From Companilactobacillus kimchiensis (GTDB lineage: Bacteria; Bacillota; Bacilli; Lactobacillales; Lactobacillaceae): a DNA stretch of 40,784 nucleotides. The notes under the pieces were generated by a model. It had not been told where the DNA came from, did no database searches, and saw only the letters and a program-made list of their open reading frames with translations. The translations under genes and the position numbers were made by a program. The stretch covers positions 1 through 40,784 of the forward strand of contig NZ_JQCF01000022.1 of the NCBI RefSeq assembly GCF_001438805.1, in the 5' to 3' direction. Of this stretch, positions 15,775 through 23,889 are shown piece by piece (position 1 is the first letter of the stretch; each line of letters starts with the position of its first letter).

Positions 15775-17101
15775 ATGCGGGTATTTTTTTGAAACGACTA
15801 TCTAAGGATTCTTGGTATATTCTGGCAATTGTTTTTTCATAATCACTATTAGAAACTCCAATAACAACCTTAATGTCACTGCCCTCTTGAAAAACAAATC
15901 TGACATGAATCAGACTATCATCTAGAAAATTCAATATTTTACCAGCAATGGCTGGACGTTTGCTCAATTGTAATGAAACGGCTGCTACTAAAGCAATATT
16001 CCTATTTACTTCAACTGAATCTAAGTGACATGTTTGCTTCAATTCATCAATAATATCATTGAGCTTATTACCAATATCATGGCTTTGACAAAGAAAACTA
16101 AACCCGTCATTTCCAGAAGGAATGTAATTGATCGACACCTTAAGTTTTTGAAAAATTGACAAGATTTTTTGTAAAGTTTCAATATGTTTATTCAATTGAT
16201 ATTTTTTGATTGTTATCACCGTATAATTCTTCTTACCTGCGATTCCAGTAATAACTCGATCGTCAAGTTTCTTGTCATCTGTATCAACTACTAAAGTCCC
16301 ACCTTCTTCTGGATGATTGGTATTAAGGATCTTAGTAGGAATTTGCTTTTGTCTCACGGGACGTACTGCCTCATCTTGAAAAACACCAATCCCCATATAC
16401 GAAAGTTCTTGTAATTCATCGTATGTTAAAACGTCTATCTTTTTTGAATGATCAACGATTCTAGGATCAGCCATCAATATTCCAGAAACATCAGTCCAAT
16501 TTTCATACAATTTTGCATCTACTAAGTTAGCTAGAATTGAGCCGGAAATATCACTACCACCTCTGGGCATCAGGTGAATTGAGCCGTCCCCATTTGCTCC
16601 GTAGAATCCTGGGACGACTACTCGTGGATATTGAACTAATATTTCCTGGATCTGCTGTGCTGATTCGGAATAATTGATTTCATTTCCGTTAAAAATCAGA
16701 ATATTCTTCGCATCCAAAAAATAATATCCTAAATATTCAGCCATTAACTTAGCGGTTAGATATTCACCACGTGAAATCAAATAATCATATGAGCAATTAT
16801 TTAAATTATTTTCAATCTCCTGTAAATCATTCTCAATAACAATCTTTAATTGAAGTTCATTTCTAATTTCTATAAATCGTTCACTAATCTCTGCAAATTG
16901 TTGCTGGTAATTTTGTTCATGATTTATTTTATCCTTTAGTTTTATCAGCATGTCAGTAATTTTAACTGGTTCTTGCTTACTTTTTCCAGCTGCACTAACG
17001 ACAACAATCTTTCTTGCTGTGTCACTTTCAATAATAGCTTTTACTTTCTTAAACTGTGCTGCATCAGCTACCGAACTGCCACCAAATTTAGCTACTTTCA
17101 T
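15773..17101 (-). CDS. Aspartate kinase
   Basis: Phosphorylates aspartate, the first step toward threonine, methionine and lysine. The 442-residue product opens with the kinase motif MKVAKFGGSSVADAAQFKKV, and has the substrate/ATP region SRGEYLTAKLMAEYLG, RGGSDISGSILANLVDAKLYENWTDVSG split across two helices, and a regulatory C-terminal part from about residue 285 with two ACT-like repeats. Its ATG overlaps the stop codon of homoserine dehydrogenase by one base, so the two are coupled. Context points to the threonine-branch isozyme, probably feedback inhibited through the ACT region; which isozyme cannot be settled here. Confidence 0.93.
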   Translation of the reverse strand: MKVAKFGGSSVADAAQFKKVKAIIESDTARKIVVVSAAGKSKQEPVKITDMLIKLKDKINHEQNYQQQFAEISERFIEIRNELQLKIVIENDLQEIENNLNNCSYDYLISRGEYLTAKLMAEYLGYYFLDAKNILIFNGNEINYSESAQQIQEILVQYPRVVVPGFYGANGDGSIHLMPRGGSDISGSILANLVDAKLYENWTDVSGILMADPRIVDHSKKIDVLTYDELQELSYMGIGVFQDEAVRPVRQKQIPTKILNTNHPEEGGTLVVDTDDKKLDDRVITGIAGKKNYTVITIKKYQLNKHIETLQKILSIFQKLKVSINYIPSGNDGFSFLCQSHDIGNKLNDIIDELKQTCHLDSVEVNRNIALVAAVSLQLSKRPAIAGKILNFLDDSLIHVRFVFQEGSDIKVVIGVSNSDYEKTIARIYQESLDSRFKKIPA

Positions 17102-18276
17102 TAGGCAACGGCCCCCTGACTAGGCACATTGACCATAAAGGCCGATTTGTCTGCTTTTAGGACTACTTTCATAATTTGATGCATCTCACCAACGGGAATT
17201 TGATGAACCATCAGATATGCTCCTTCTTGTGAAAGCTCATAATTTTTAAGTAAACCCCGTACATCAGTCTTAGAACGAACTAAATAGTTACCTTTAGTTA
17301 ATTCAGGACAATATTCCATCCGTTTATCAAAATTACGTTTCAAATGACTCTTTTGTTCCTTGATATCCAAAATATCTTGAATAACTGCATTAGCAGTGGG
17401 CAACATTCCAGCACCTTGACCAAAAAAGTCTAGTTTGCCAATAGTATCACCATTCAGAGAAATCAAATTATAATTGTCAGGTGTATTGGCTTCCAATGTT
17501 CGATTCAAAAATAAAGCAGGCTCCACTGCATAATCAAATTTATTACCACTTTGCCGAGTACGACCAATCAACTTAACCGAAAATCCTTTTTGTTGAAAAT
17601 ACTTCACATCTGAACAAGTAATATTTCTAATTCCAAAGATAGGTAAATCTTGGTGGTCTTTAATATCGATATTATATGCGATGTCTGCACTGATACATAA
17701 TTTATTAGCGACATCATAGCCATCAATATCAGCACTAGGATCGGCCTCAGCATAGCCTAATTCCTGTGCCTTCTTCAAAACCTTTACAAAAGTTTCACCA
17801 TTGCGACTCATTTGATCCAAAATAAAATTACTTGTTCCATTAAAGATGCCTGATATCGAATTAACATTATCGATCCGCAGTGCTTTCTCCAAACCTTGAA
17901 TCCACGGAATACCGCCACCAACAGAGGCCTCAAAATAAAATTTTACATTGTTAGCCTCAGCTGCATCAGTAAATTCTTTCAGATAGATTGCTATCACAGC
18001 TTTGTTGGCAGTAATGACATGCTTTCCATGCTCTAGAGCAGCCAAGATATATTGATGTGCTGGCTCAATTCCACCAATGGCCTCTACAACGACATCAGTT
18101 TCCTGGTCATCTAATATTTGATTAATGTCATCAGTCATTTCTGGTAAAAGACGAGTTTTATTTTTCCTAATTAAGATGTGGCTTACAGAGAGGTTTTGCG
18201 TCTGTACGTTAGCCTTCTTAACTATTTCATATACGCCTTTTCCTACTGTTCCGAATCCTAAGATTGCAATTTTCAT
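17101..18276 (-). CDS. hom: Homoserine dehydrogenase
   Basis: Reduces aspartate semialdehyde to homoserine with NAD(P)H. The Rossmann motif GFGTVGKGVYEIV is at 7-19, followed by EAIGG near 65, the catalytic-domain sequences ASVGGGIPWIQGLEKAL and FNGTSNFILDQM, and the substrate-site region AEADPSADIDGYDVANKL. The 391-residue length is about 40 short of typical Gram-positive enzymes with a C-terminal ACT domain, and no DxPG-type ACT signature is visible after residue 330, so the regulatory domain seems reduced. AGGAGG precedes the start. First gene of the hom-aspartate kinase operon, divergent from thrCB. Confidence 0.95.
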   Translation of the reverse strand: MKIAILGFGTVGKGVYEIVKKANVQTQNLSVSHILIRKNKTRLLPEMTDDINQILDDQETDVVVEAIGGIEPAHQYILAALEHGKHVITANKAVIAIYLKEFTDAAEANNVKFYFEASVGGGIPWIQGLEKALRIDNVNSISGIFNGTSNFILDQMSRNGETFVKVLKKAQELGYAEADPSADIDGYDVANKLCISADIAYNIDIKDHQDLPIFGIRNITCSDVKYFQQKGFSVKLIGRTRQSGNKFDYAVEPALFLNRTLEANTPDNYNLISLNGDTIGKLDFFGQGAGMLPTANAVIQDILDIKEQKSHLKRNFDKRMEYCPELTKGNYLVRSKTDVRGLLKNYELSQEGAYLMVHQIPVGEMHQIMKVVLKADKSAFMVNVPSQGAVA

Positions 18277-18306
18277 AGGTTTAACCTCCTGCTTTATCTT
18301 TGCTCG

Positions 18307-18346
18307 TGTTCATTATTACTAAACACTTGTTTTTAATTTATGAACA
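18307..18346. promoter_or_regulatory. Inverted repeat between hom and thrC
   Basis: TGTTCAT at 18307-18313 is mirrored by ATGAACA at 18340-18346, spaced by 26 bases, in the 111-bp interval between the divergent operons. It could be a shared operator of the threonine genes; seven-base arms leave room for chance. I see no T-box antiterminator structure in this short leader. Confidence 0.3.
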
Positions 18347-18387
18347 GTTTACTATATAGATATTCCAAAAGCAAGGAGTTATAACCT

Positions 18388-19878
18388 ATGAATACAAACT
18401 ATACAAGTACCAGAAATAAGCAGATCCAAATCACCGCTAAAGATGCAATAAAAAAAGGCTTTGCTGATGATGGTGGTCTTTTCGTCTATCCGGAACTATC
18501 AGAATTAAAAATTGATTTAAAGTCATTACGTAATTTAAATTACCAACAACTTGCCCAAATCATCTTAACTAAATTATTACCTGACTTTTCCGAGGCCGAA
18601 ATTGCTGAAAGTATCAACCATGCTTATGACAATAGTTTTGACAGTTCAAAAATAACTCCATTGATCTCCGTTAATAATTTTCATGTTCTCGAACTGTTCC
18701 ACGGACCAACTAGTGCTTTCAAAGATGTTGGACTGCAAATGTTGCCCCAATTAATGAAACATGTCCTAACTCCTGAAGATAAAGTTATGATTTTGACTGC
18801 TACTAGTGGTGACACTGGTAAAGCTGCCTTAGAGGGCTTTAAAAATCTCAAAAAAATGGGAATCACCGTCTTTTATCCACACAACGGAGTCAGCAAAGTT
18901 CAACAATTGCAAATGCAGACGACTACTGGTCATAATACCGAAATCACCGCTATCAAAGGAAACTTTGATGATGCACAAACCAATGTTAAAAAGATTCTTA
19001 ATGATAAACATCTCCAACAAGAACTCGGTTCTCATATCAGTCTTTCAAGTGCCAACTCCATCAATATTGGACGCTTGATTCCCCAAGTAGTTTATTATTT
19101 TTCAGCATATATGCAATTGATTGACCAAAATAAATTACAGCTCGGAGAAAAAGTTAATTTCACTGTTCCCACTGGTAACTTCGGTGATGTTTTGGCCGGT
19201 TACTATGCTAAGCAAATGGGTTTACCAGTAAATAAATTTATTGTTGCCAGTAATGAAAACAATGTTTTAACAAACTTTTTTAATAGCGGTATTTATAATC
19301 GTAATATTCCCTTTTTGCAGACTTTTGCACCTAGTATGGACATTCAAATATCCAGTAATTTTGAACGTCTACTTTATTACAAGAGTAACAAAGACACTGC
19401 TTACGTTAAGAAATTGATGGTTGACTTAGAAAAAAATGGCCACTATAAAGTGTCTCCTGATGTTTTATCACGGATTCACAATGACTTTTATTGTGGTTAT
19501 TGTACGAACCAACAAATCGCAGATTCCATTGCTACCGTATATCAAAAAGATCATTATCTAATGGATCCACATACTGCGGTCGGCTATAAAGTTATGCGTG
19601 ATTACCAAAAGAGCGGCGATAAAACACCCATGATTCTCTTGAGTACTGCCAGTCCGTATAAATTTGTTCGTGTTGTAGCTGATTCAATTCTGCCAGTTGT
19701 TCCTGATGATGATTTCTCAGCTATGCAAAAATTGGCCGCATTTACCAAGATTCCCATCCCTACTAACTTGGCCAAAGTATGGGAGCTTCCCATTTTACAT
19801 ACTGACGTCATTGCAAAAGATCAAATGGAAAATTATGTCAAAACGAAAGTTGAGGATGTCTTCTATGATAGAAATTAA
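18388..19878 (+). CDS. thrC: Threonine synthase
   Basis: PLP enzyme making threonine from O-phosphohomoserine, 496 residues, the long form found in fungi and many bacteria. The N-terminus MNTNYTSTRNKQIQITAKDAIKKGFADDGGLFVYPEL is typical, described here only by its ends MNTNYTSTRN and DDGGLFVYP. The cofactor lysine is Lys112 in FHGPTSAFKDVGLQML, and the phosphate-binding loop appears in TATSGDTGKAALEGF. VPTGNFGDVLAGYYAKQMG is also conserved. Start ATG is preceded by AGGAG. It overlaps thrB by 14 bases. Confidence 0.96.
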   Translation: MNTNYTSTRNKQIQITAKDAIKKGFADDGGLFVYPELSELKIDLKSLRNLNYQQLAQIILTKLLPDFSEAEIAESINHAYDNSFDSSKITPLISVNNFHVLELFHGPTSAFKDVGLQMLPQLMKHVLTPEDKVMILTATSGDTGKAALEGFKNLKKMGITVFYPHNGVSKVQQLQMQTTTGHNTEITAIKGNFDDAQTNVKKILNDKHLQQELGSHISLSSANSINIGRLIPQVVYYFSAYMQLIDQNKLQLGEKVNFTVPTGNFGDVLAGYYAKQMGLPVNKFIVASNENNVLTNFFNSGIYNRNIPFLQTFAPSMDIQISSNFERLLYYKSNKDTAYVKKLMVDLEKNGHYKVSPDVLSRIHNDFYCGYCTNQQIADSIATVYQKDHYLMDPHTAVGYKVMRDYQKSGDKTPMILLSTASPYKFVRVVADSILPVVPDDDFSAMQKLAAFTKIPIPTNLAKVWELPILHTDVIAKDQMENYVKTKVEDVFYDRN

Positions 19879-20746
19879 AGTCCCTGCAACTAGTGCCAAT
19901 ATCGGTGTTGGTTTCGACTGTTTAGGTTTGGCCGTATCACTTTATTCAACAGTCTTATTCGAACCCAGCGACAAAAAGCTTACCATTAGTGGTTGTCCGG
20001 AGGGATTTCAAAATAGCCATAATTTGATCTATCAATCTTTTGTAGCTGCTTGTAATTTTCTTCAACGTCCCATTCCTAAGATTAAAATAACTATTCAAAA
20101 TAATATTCCAATTTCTCGCGGTCTAGGTAGCTCTGCCTTTTGTATTGTTGCTGGCTTAGCAGGTGCTAACGCTTGGTTCGGTCAGCCGCTTTCTAAAACT
20201 CAATTATTAGAATTAGCGACAAAAGTAGAAGGACATCCGGATAACGTTGCCCCAGCTATCTTTGGCAAAATGATGGCCTCATTTATTGATGATGATCATA
20301 ACGTGCAAACGGTCCCTTTTGAATTAGCAAATAATTTACATTTCATCGCAATAATTCCCAATTATACTGTCAACACTGATCAGGCTCGTAAAATTCTTCC
20401 TCAAGAGATGACATATCAAACTGCCACATACCAAATGGGACATGCGATTGCTTTATCAAAAGCTCTTGAAATCGGAGATTTTTCTCTGATCAAGACAGCC
20501 ATTGTTGATAAAATGCACGAACCGTACCGTAGTCAACTCATCCCCGACTATCATCGGGTTAAACAAATCTGTGAGAATAATGCAGCGGTAATGTACATTA
20601 GTGGTAGTGGTTCAACCATGATGGCTATTACTAGCGATGAACTTATTTCTCAAAAATCTTTTAAGGAACTAAAAAAGGACTTCCCCCAATGGGAAGTCCT
20701 TCAACTAGAGATTGATACAACTGGAGTAACCTGCGCAATTAATTAG
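19865..20746 (+). CDS. thrB: Homoserine kinase
   Basis: GHMP-family kinase that phosphorylates homoserine to O-phosphohomoserine, the substrate of ThrC. The 293-residue protein opens with MIEIKVPATSANIGVGFDCL, and the ATP-binding glycine-rich motif PISRGLGSSAFCIVAGLAGA runs from 82 to 101. The late motif YISGSGSTMMAI is also standard. I choose ATG 19865 because GAGG lies 9-12 bases upstream and the family start aligns there; longer frames to 19697 lie inside thrC. The gene overlaps thrC by 14 bases at its start and the convergent AraC gene by 8 bases at its end. Its last 75 bases contain a terminator that works on the other strand. Confidence 0.94.
   Translation: MIEIKVPATSANIGVGFDCLGLAVSLYSTVLFEPSDKKLTISGCPEGFQNSHNLIYQSFVAACNFLQRPIPKIKITIQNNIPISRGLGSSAFCIVAGLAGANAWFGQPLSKTQLLELATKVEGHPDNVAPAIFGKMMASFIDDDHNVQTVPFELANNLHFIAIIPNYTVNTDQARKILPQEMTYQTATYQMGHAIALSKALEIGDFSLIKTAIVDKMHEPYRSQLIPDYHRVKQICENNAAVMYISGSGSTMMAITSDELISQKSFKELKKDFPQWEVLQLEIDTTGVTCAIN
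20669..20701 (-). terminator. Terminator of the AraC gene located inside thrB
   Basis: A perfect 11-bp stem (20675-20685 with 20691-20701) with a 5-base loop is followed on the minus strand by TTTTTTAG. No T run follows on the plus strand. It therefore terminates the minus-strand regulator gene while lying in the thrB coding frame, where it encodes KKDFPQWEVLQ. Confidence 0.8.
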
Positions 20747-21590
20747 GTAAAACTTGCACCCGTTTTCGATATTCCAACGGTGTCTGCTTATACTTATCTT
20801 TAAATGCAGCATAAAAACTTTTCTCATCAGGAAAACCAGTATCAGCAGCAATTTTAACAAACTTATCATCGTTTATTTCAATCAATTCAGCTGCTTTTTG
20901 AATTCTCAAAAGGGTCAAATACTTTTTTGGTGAAACACCCAAATATTTTTTAAAAAGTTTTGAAAAATAAGCATAGCTATAATTATATATCTGGGCCATA
21001 TCTGACAATTGAATATCATCTTGATATTCATTATGAAATTTTTCAATTATTTCTGAAATAACCTCAGGAATCTCATGTTCTGGTTCCTTATCAACTGTAA
21101 AGTTTTTTACTAGGATACTGATAAATTCGATTGCCATTGATAATTGATGTAAATGATCTTCTTCAGTATTATCCTGATTCTGATAATCTTTAATATCATT
21201 TATTAATTTCTTTAATTCATTACAGGCAGCCAATTGACTGTCTTTTTTTGGCGCCTTAATTAGAGCAAAACTCTTATGTCTGATCATTTGAGGTAAACAA
21301 TGTCGTAACCAATCATAGTTTATTAACAACGTCACAATTCTTTGATTATTAGTTATTACCGTATCAAAACTATGAATCAATTGGGAATTGATCACATAAA
21401 TGTCTCCTTCTTCCAAGTTATATTCCTGATCATCAATTTTCATGGTCCCGGGATTACCTTTTTCAATATATGAAACTTCAATTGCTTCATGCCAATGTGG
21501 CACAACATATTTCTTTCCAATTGGACGATGGTAGATACATTTAATTGGATTAATATAATCAAACTCAAGCAGTTCCATTGGAGTCGCCAT
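20739..21590 (-). CDS. AraC-family transcriptional regulator with cupin sensor domain
   Basis: Transcription factor of 283 residues. The N-terminal cupin-like domain (about 10-150) contains VPHWHEAIEVSYIEKGNPGTMKIDDQEY, given here as the stretches VPHWHEAIEV and NLEEGDIYVINSQLIHSF, as in sugar-sensing AraC proteins. The C-terminal double helix-turn-helix (about 180-283) has LSDMAQIYNYSYAYFSKLFK and GVSPKKYLTLLRIQKAAELI, then FPDEKSFYAAFKDKYKQTPLEYRK. Start ATG follows AAGGAG. Effector and targets are unknown; no sugar operon adjoins it. It overlaps the convergent thrB end by 8 bases. Confidence 0.9.
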   Translation of the reverse strand: MATPMELLEFDYINPIKCIYHRPIGKKYVVPHWHEAIEVSYIEKGNPGTMKIDDQEYNLEEGDIYVINSQLIHSFDTVITNNQRIVTLLINYDWLRHCLPQMIRHKSFALIKAPKKDSQLAACNELKKLINDIKDYQNQDNTEEDHLHQLSMAIEFISILVKNFTVDKEPEHEIPEVISEIIEKFHNEYQDDIQLSDMAQIYNYSYAYFSKLFKKYLGVSPKKYLTLLRIQKAAELIEINDDKFVKIAADTGFPDEKSFYAAFKDKYKQTPLEYRKRVQVLPN

Positions 21591-21956
21591 AATTTAATTC
21601 TCCTTTATTTTCAAGACAAAAATTGGTAGTTGGCTAAATAAAAAATAAACTTATTAATATAATTGTAAGCGGATGCATCGTTTATTGTCAATCAGATTAT
21701 TAAATAATCAAAATATCTAGAAACTGTATGGACAAAAAATGGTATATCTTAAAAACAATTCTTTTTCTACCTTATTATTGATAGATTGCCGTTTTGCGAC
21801 CAAAAAAATCACCGATAAACCTGACTTGAACGTCAGATTTACCGGTGATTTATCTTTTAAAAGGGATGATTGCTGACAATACTTCTTGACTATGAAAGAC
21901 ACTTTTAGAAAGTTTGGCGAACCATCCATAAAACCATTGGCTCTTTAATACTATCT
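21591..21956. other. Intergenic region without a convincing gene
   Basis: The interval between the AraC gene and the secreted deiminase gene holds the deiminase terminator at 21802-21851 and A/T-rich sequence around it. Short frames on both strands lack ribosome binding sites and cross the terminator. I see nothing else. Confidence 0.6.
21802..21851 (-). terminator. Terminator downstream of the secreted deiminase gene
   Basis: A 20-bp stem (21806-21825 with 21832-21851, two G-U-type pairs) with a six-base loop is followed by seven T on the minus strand. It lies about 105 bases after the stop codon of the deiminase gene. Confidence 0.85.
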
Positions 21957-22922
21957 TTACAAGGCAAATTTATCTGGTGCATCCCAGGTCATACAGTGAA
22001 TGGAGCCACCCAGTGTTGATAACTTCGCAACATTGATTGGAATAACTTTCTTATCAGTTTGTTTTTCAACTAATTTCAAAACTTGTTGATCCTTTTTCAA
22101 TCCATACATCGGAAAATAAATCACTTGGTTAGTCTCCAACATATTGATATACAAGCCCTTGGCGGAAGCAATATTTTTGTCATATTGACCTTTGCTGGTA
22201 TAAGACGATGGCAAAACTACAAACTTCATATCTGGTTCTTGTTTTAGAATTTGCTGTTCAACTTTTTTCAAAAAACCGGGTTCATAACTAAAATCGTTGA
22301 TAAATATTTTCTTTCTATCAATAAACTTAACCATACCATCACTATGTCCAAGAACGTCACCTGGTTCCTTCGAGATAAAAATCACTTTCCTAACTTGCAA
22401 TTTATCTTTTAATTCGTCAACTATCTCTTGTTTAGTCCAATCAGAATTATCATCGAAAACTTGTTTAGTTAAAATCACTGTCTGATCTCCGTTCCATTGC
22501 AAATTTCCACCATCCAAAATCAAATCAGATTTCCGATAATTATATCTCCCTTTAAGAAATTTATTAAAACGATTATTTAGATAACGGCTATCAGATTTCT
22601 TCAAATAATTGGGTGCATATCTAAACTTAACCATCTTCGTCGTGACCACCGGCGCAACATCACGAATCCAAATATCAGGGTAGTTAAAATCGAGCGTTTT
22701 ATAATTAGTTTTGTTAGTATCTAAGGAAATAATTTTATCTTGATCATCGGCATTTCCTTGCAAATCGACATTAAATTTTTGTAATTCGTTTTTGAAAGGT
22801 TGGTAATATGTATCATCTTGATTGGGCATACTTGTATATATTGTCTGCGCTGCTGAAACAGAATTAGTAGTTTCAAAAATTGAAAATAAGGCCATAATTG
22901 AAGCAAAAATTATTTTTTTCAT
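21957..22922 (-). CDS. Secreted agmatine deiminase/peptidyl-arginine deiminase-like protein
   Basis: Member of the agmatine deiminase/Porphyromonas-type PAD family, 321 residues. Family motifs are complete: PDIWIRDVAP at 82-91 (Asp88), LDGGNLQ at 136-142, GHSDGMVKF at 192-200 (His193, Asp195) and LGGSIHCMTW at 304-313 with the catalytic Cys310. Unlike cytoplasmic agmatine deiminases it begins with a signal peptide, MKKIIFASIMALFS followed by a Ser/Ala-rich region with a likely cut after SVSA at 24, so it should act outside the membrane. No putrescine carbamoyltransferase, carbamate kinase or agmatine antiporter gene is nearby, so an energy-yielding agmatine pathway is not evident. Substrate could be agmatine, free arginine or peptidyl arginine. 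Confidence 0.85.
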   Translation of the reverse strand: MKKIIFASIMALFSIFETTNSVSAAQTIYTSMPNQDDTYYQPFKNELQKFNVDLQGNADDQDKIISLDTNKTNYKTLDFNYPDIWIRDVAPVVTTKMVKFRYAPNYLKKSDSRYLNNRFNKFLKGRYNYRKSDLILDGGNLQWNGDQTVILTKQVFDDNSDWTKQEIVDELKDKLQVRKVIFISKEPGDVLGHSDGMVKFIDRKKIFINDFSYEPGFLKKVEQQILKQEPDMKFVVLPSSYTSKGQYDKNIASAKGLYINMLETNQVIYFPMYGLKKDQQVLKLVEKQTDKKVIPINVAKLSTLGGSIHCMTWDAPDKFAL

Positions 22923-23017
22923 AAGTGATTCCTTCTTTCGAAAATAAGTATATCAGCCCTTTTTCTTTATTAATTATATAAAATATATAAAGCTGACCTT
23001 ATCACTTAAATTTAGAC

Positions 23018-23056
23018 TTGACAGCCAAGTTTATATAAATATATATATTTATATAA
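23018..23056 (+). promoter_or_regulatory. Promoter with a 26-bp A/T palindrome upstream of the DeoR gene
   Basis: A perfect -35 TTGACA at 23018-23023 is followed by a perfect 26-bp palindrome of only A and T at 23031-23056. At a 17-18 bp spacer the -10 (TATATA at 23042-23047) falls in the centre of the palindrome, as expected for a repressor-controlled promoter. Chance cannot be excluded for so simple a sequence. Confidence 0.45.
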
Positions 23057-23071
23057 TTGTGTTTTAAGTCA

Positions 23072-23112
23072 AAATAAGCTATTATCTATTTATAAATTAA
23101 AGTAGCTTATTT
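23072..23112. promoter_or_regulatory. 10-bp inverted repeat in the DeoR leader
   Basis: AAATAAGCTA at 23072-23081 is mirrored by TAGCTTATTT at 23103-23112 with a 21-base spacer, ending 14 bases before the DeoR start codon. It could be the autoregulatory operator or an RNA hairpin next to the ribosome binding site. Confidence 0.45.
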
Positions 23113-23126
23113 GGATGGTATAACTT

Positions 23127-23879
23127 ATGCAAAAAGAACGTTTGGATTTGATATTAAAAACTCTTCAAGAACGACAGACTCTCAGTCTAAAAGAGATCAT
23201 TGATTTAACCAATTCTTCTCGCGATACGGCTCGGCGTGACATTGTTAAATTATCTGATAACAACTTAGTAGAAAGAAACTATGGTGGCATCAGCTTACCT
23301 GATACTTTTAAAAAATTAGACAATTATTTAAAACGTAGTGATGACTTCGTTAATGCCAAGAAAGAACTTGCTAAACGAGCCGCAGTTTTCGCTCAACAGG
23401 CTACACAAATCTACTTAGATGTTTCGACAACTGTAGAATTTATGCCCAAATTTTTGACTAATCCTAATTTATTTGCGGTCACTAATTCCCTGGACATTGC
23501 TGACCAAATGTTACGCCATTCTGCTTGTAAGACGCGTATTTTGGGCGGAAATCTTGATGCTGAAAAACGTTGTGTCGTTGGGACTCGTCCCTGTTTAGAT
23601 TTGGAAAACTATACGTTTGACTATGCTTTTCTCAGCAGTGTTGGAATTGATCAAGATGGTATCTATTATGCCTATGAAGACGATATTGATTACAAGGCCA
23701 AGATTCGTAAGCAATCGAAAAAATTAGTCTTATTACTCGATAATAGCAAAGTTAACGTTAAACATAATTTTAAAGTTCTCAATCTAAATCAAATTGATTA
23801 CATCATCACCAATGATCAGTTGCCTCAAAAACTAATGAACAAACTATTAAAATCAAAAACTCAAATGATTTATATCTAA
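23127..23879 (+). CDS. DeoR-family transcriptional regulator
   Basis: Repressor of 250 residues. An N-terminal winged helix (1-57) has RLDLILKTLQERQTLSLKEI and SSRDTARRDIVKLSDNNLVER, and is followed by the NYGG hinge typical of the family. The C-terminal sugar-phosphate-sensing domain (about 75-230) has IYLDVSTTVEFMPKFL, AVTNSLDIADQML, ILGGNLDAEKRCVVG, and the effector region YKAKIRKQSKKLVLLLDNSKV. These proteins respond to phosphorylated sugars. A HAD phosphatase gene follows 10 bases later and is presumably co-transcribed, so the inducer may be a sugar phosphate handled by it. The leader carries two dyads that may be operators. Confidence 0.9.
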   Translation: MQKERLDLILKTLQERQTLSLKEIIDLTNSSRDTARRDIVKLSDNNLVERNYGGISLPDTFKKLDNYLKRSDDFVNAKKELAKRAAVFAQQATQIYLDVSTTVEFMPKFLTNPNLFAVTNSLDIADQMLRHSACKTRILGGNLDAEKRCVVGTRPCLDLENYTFDYAFLSSVGIDQDGIYYAYEDDIDYKAKIRKQSKKLVLLLDNSKVNVKHNFKVLNLNQIDYIITNDQLPQKLMNKLLKSKTQMIYI

Positions 23880-23889
23880 GGAGAAAATC

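Noticed and set aside
18277-18387. T-box or other amino-acid riboswitch between hom and thrC
   Set aside because: The 111-bp interval is too short and lacks specifier and antiterminator structure; only a short inverted repeat is seen.
19697-19864. Long N-terminal extension of homoserine kinase
   Set aside because: It lies inside thrC in another frame; the family start and the GAGG site fit ATG 19865.
21728-21781. 17-codon frame MDKKWYILKTILFLPYY, hydrophobic
   Set aside because: It looks like the start of a small membrane protein but has no ribosome binding site; too short to support.
21717-21929. 70-codon frame on the minus strand
   Set aside because: It runs through the strong terminator at 21802-21851 and has no ribosome binding site.
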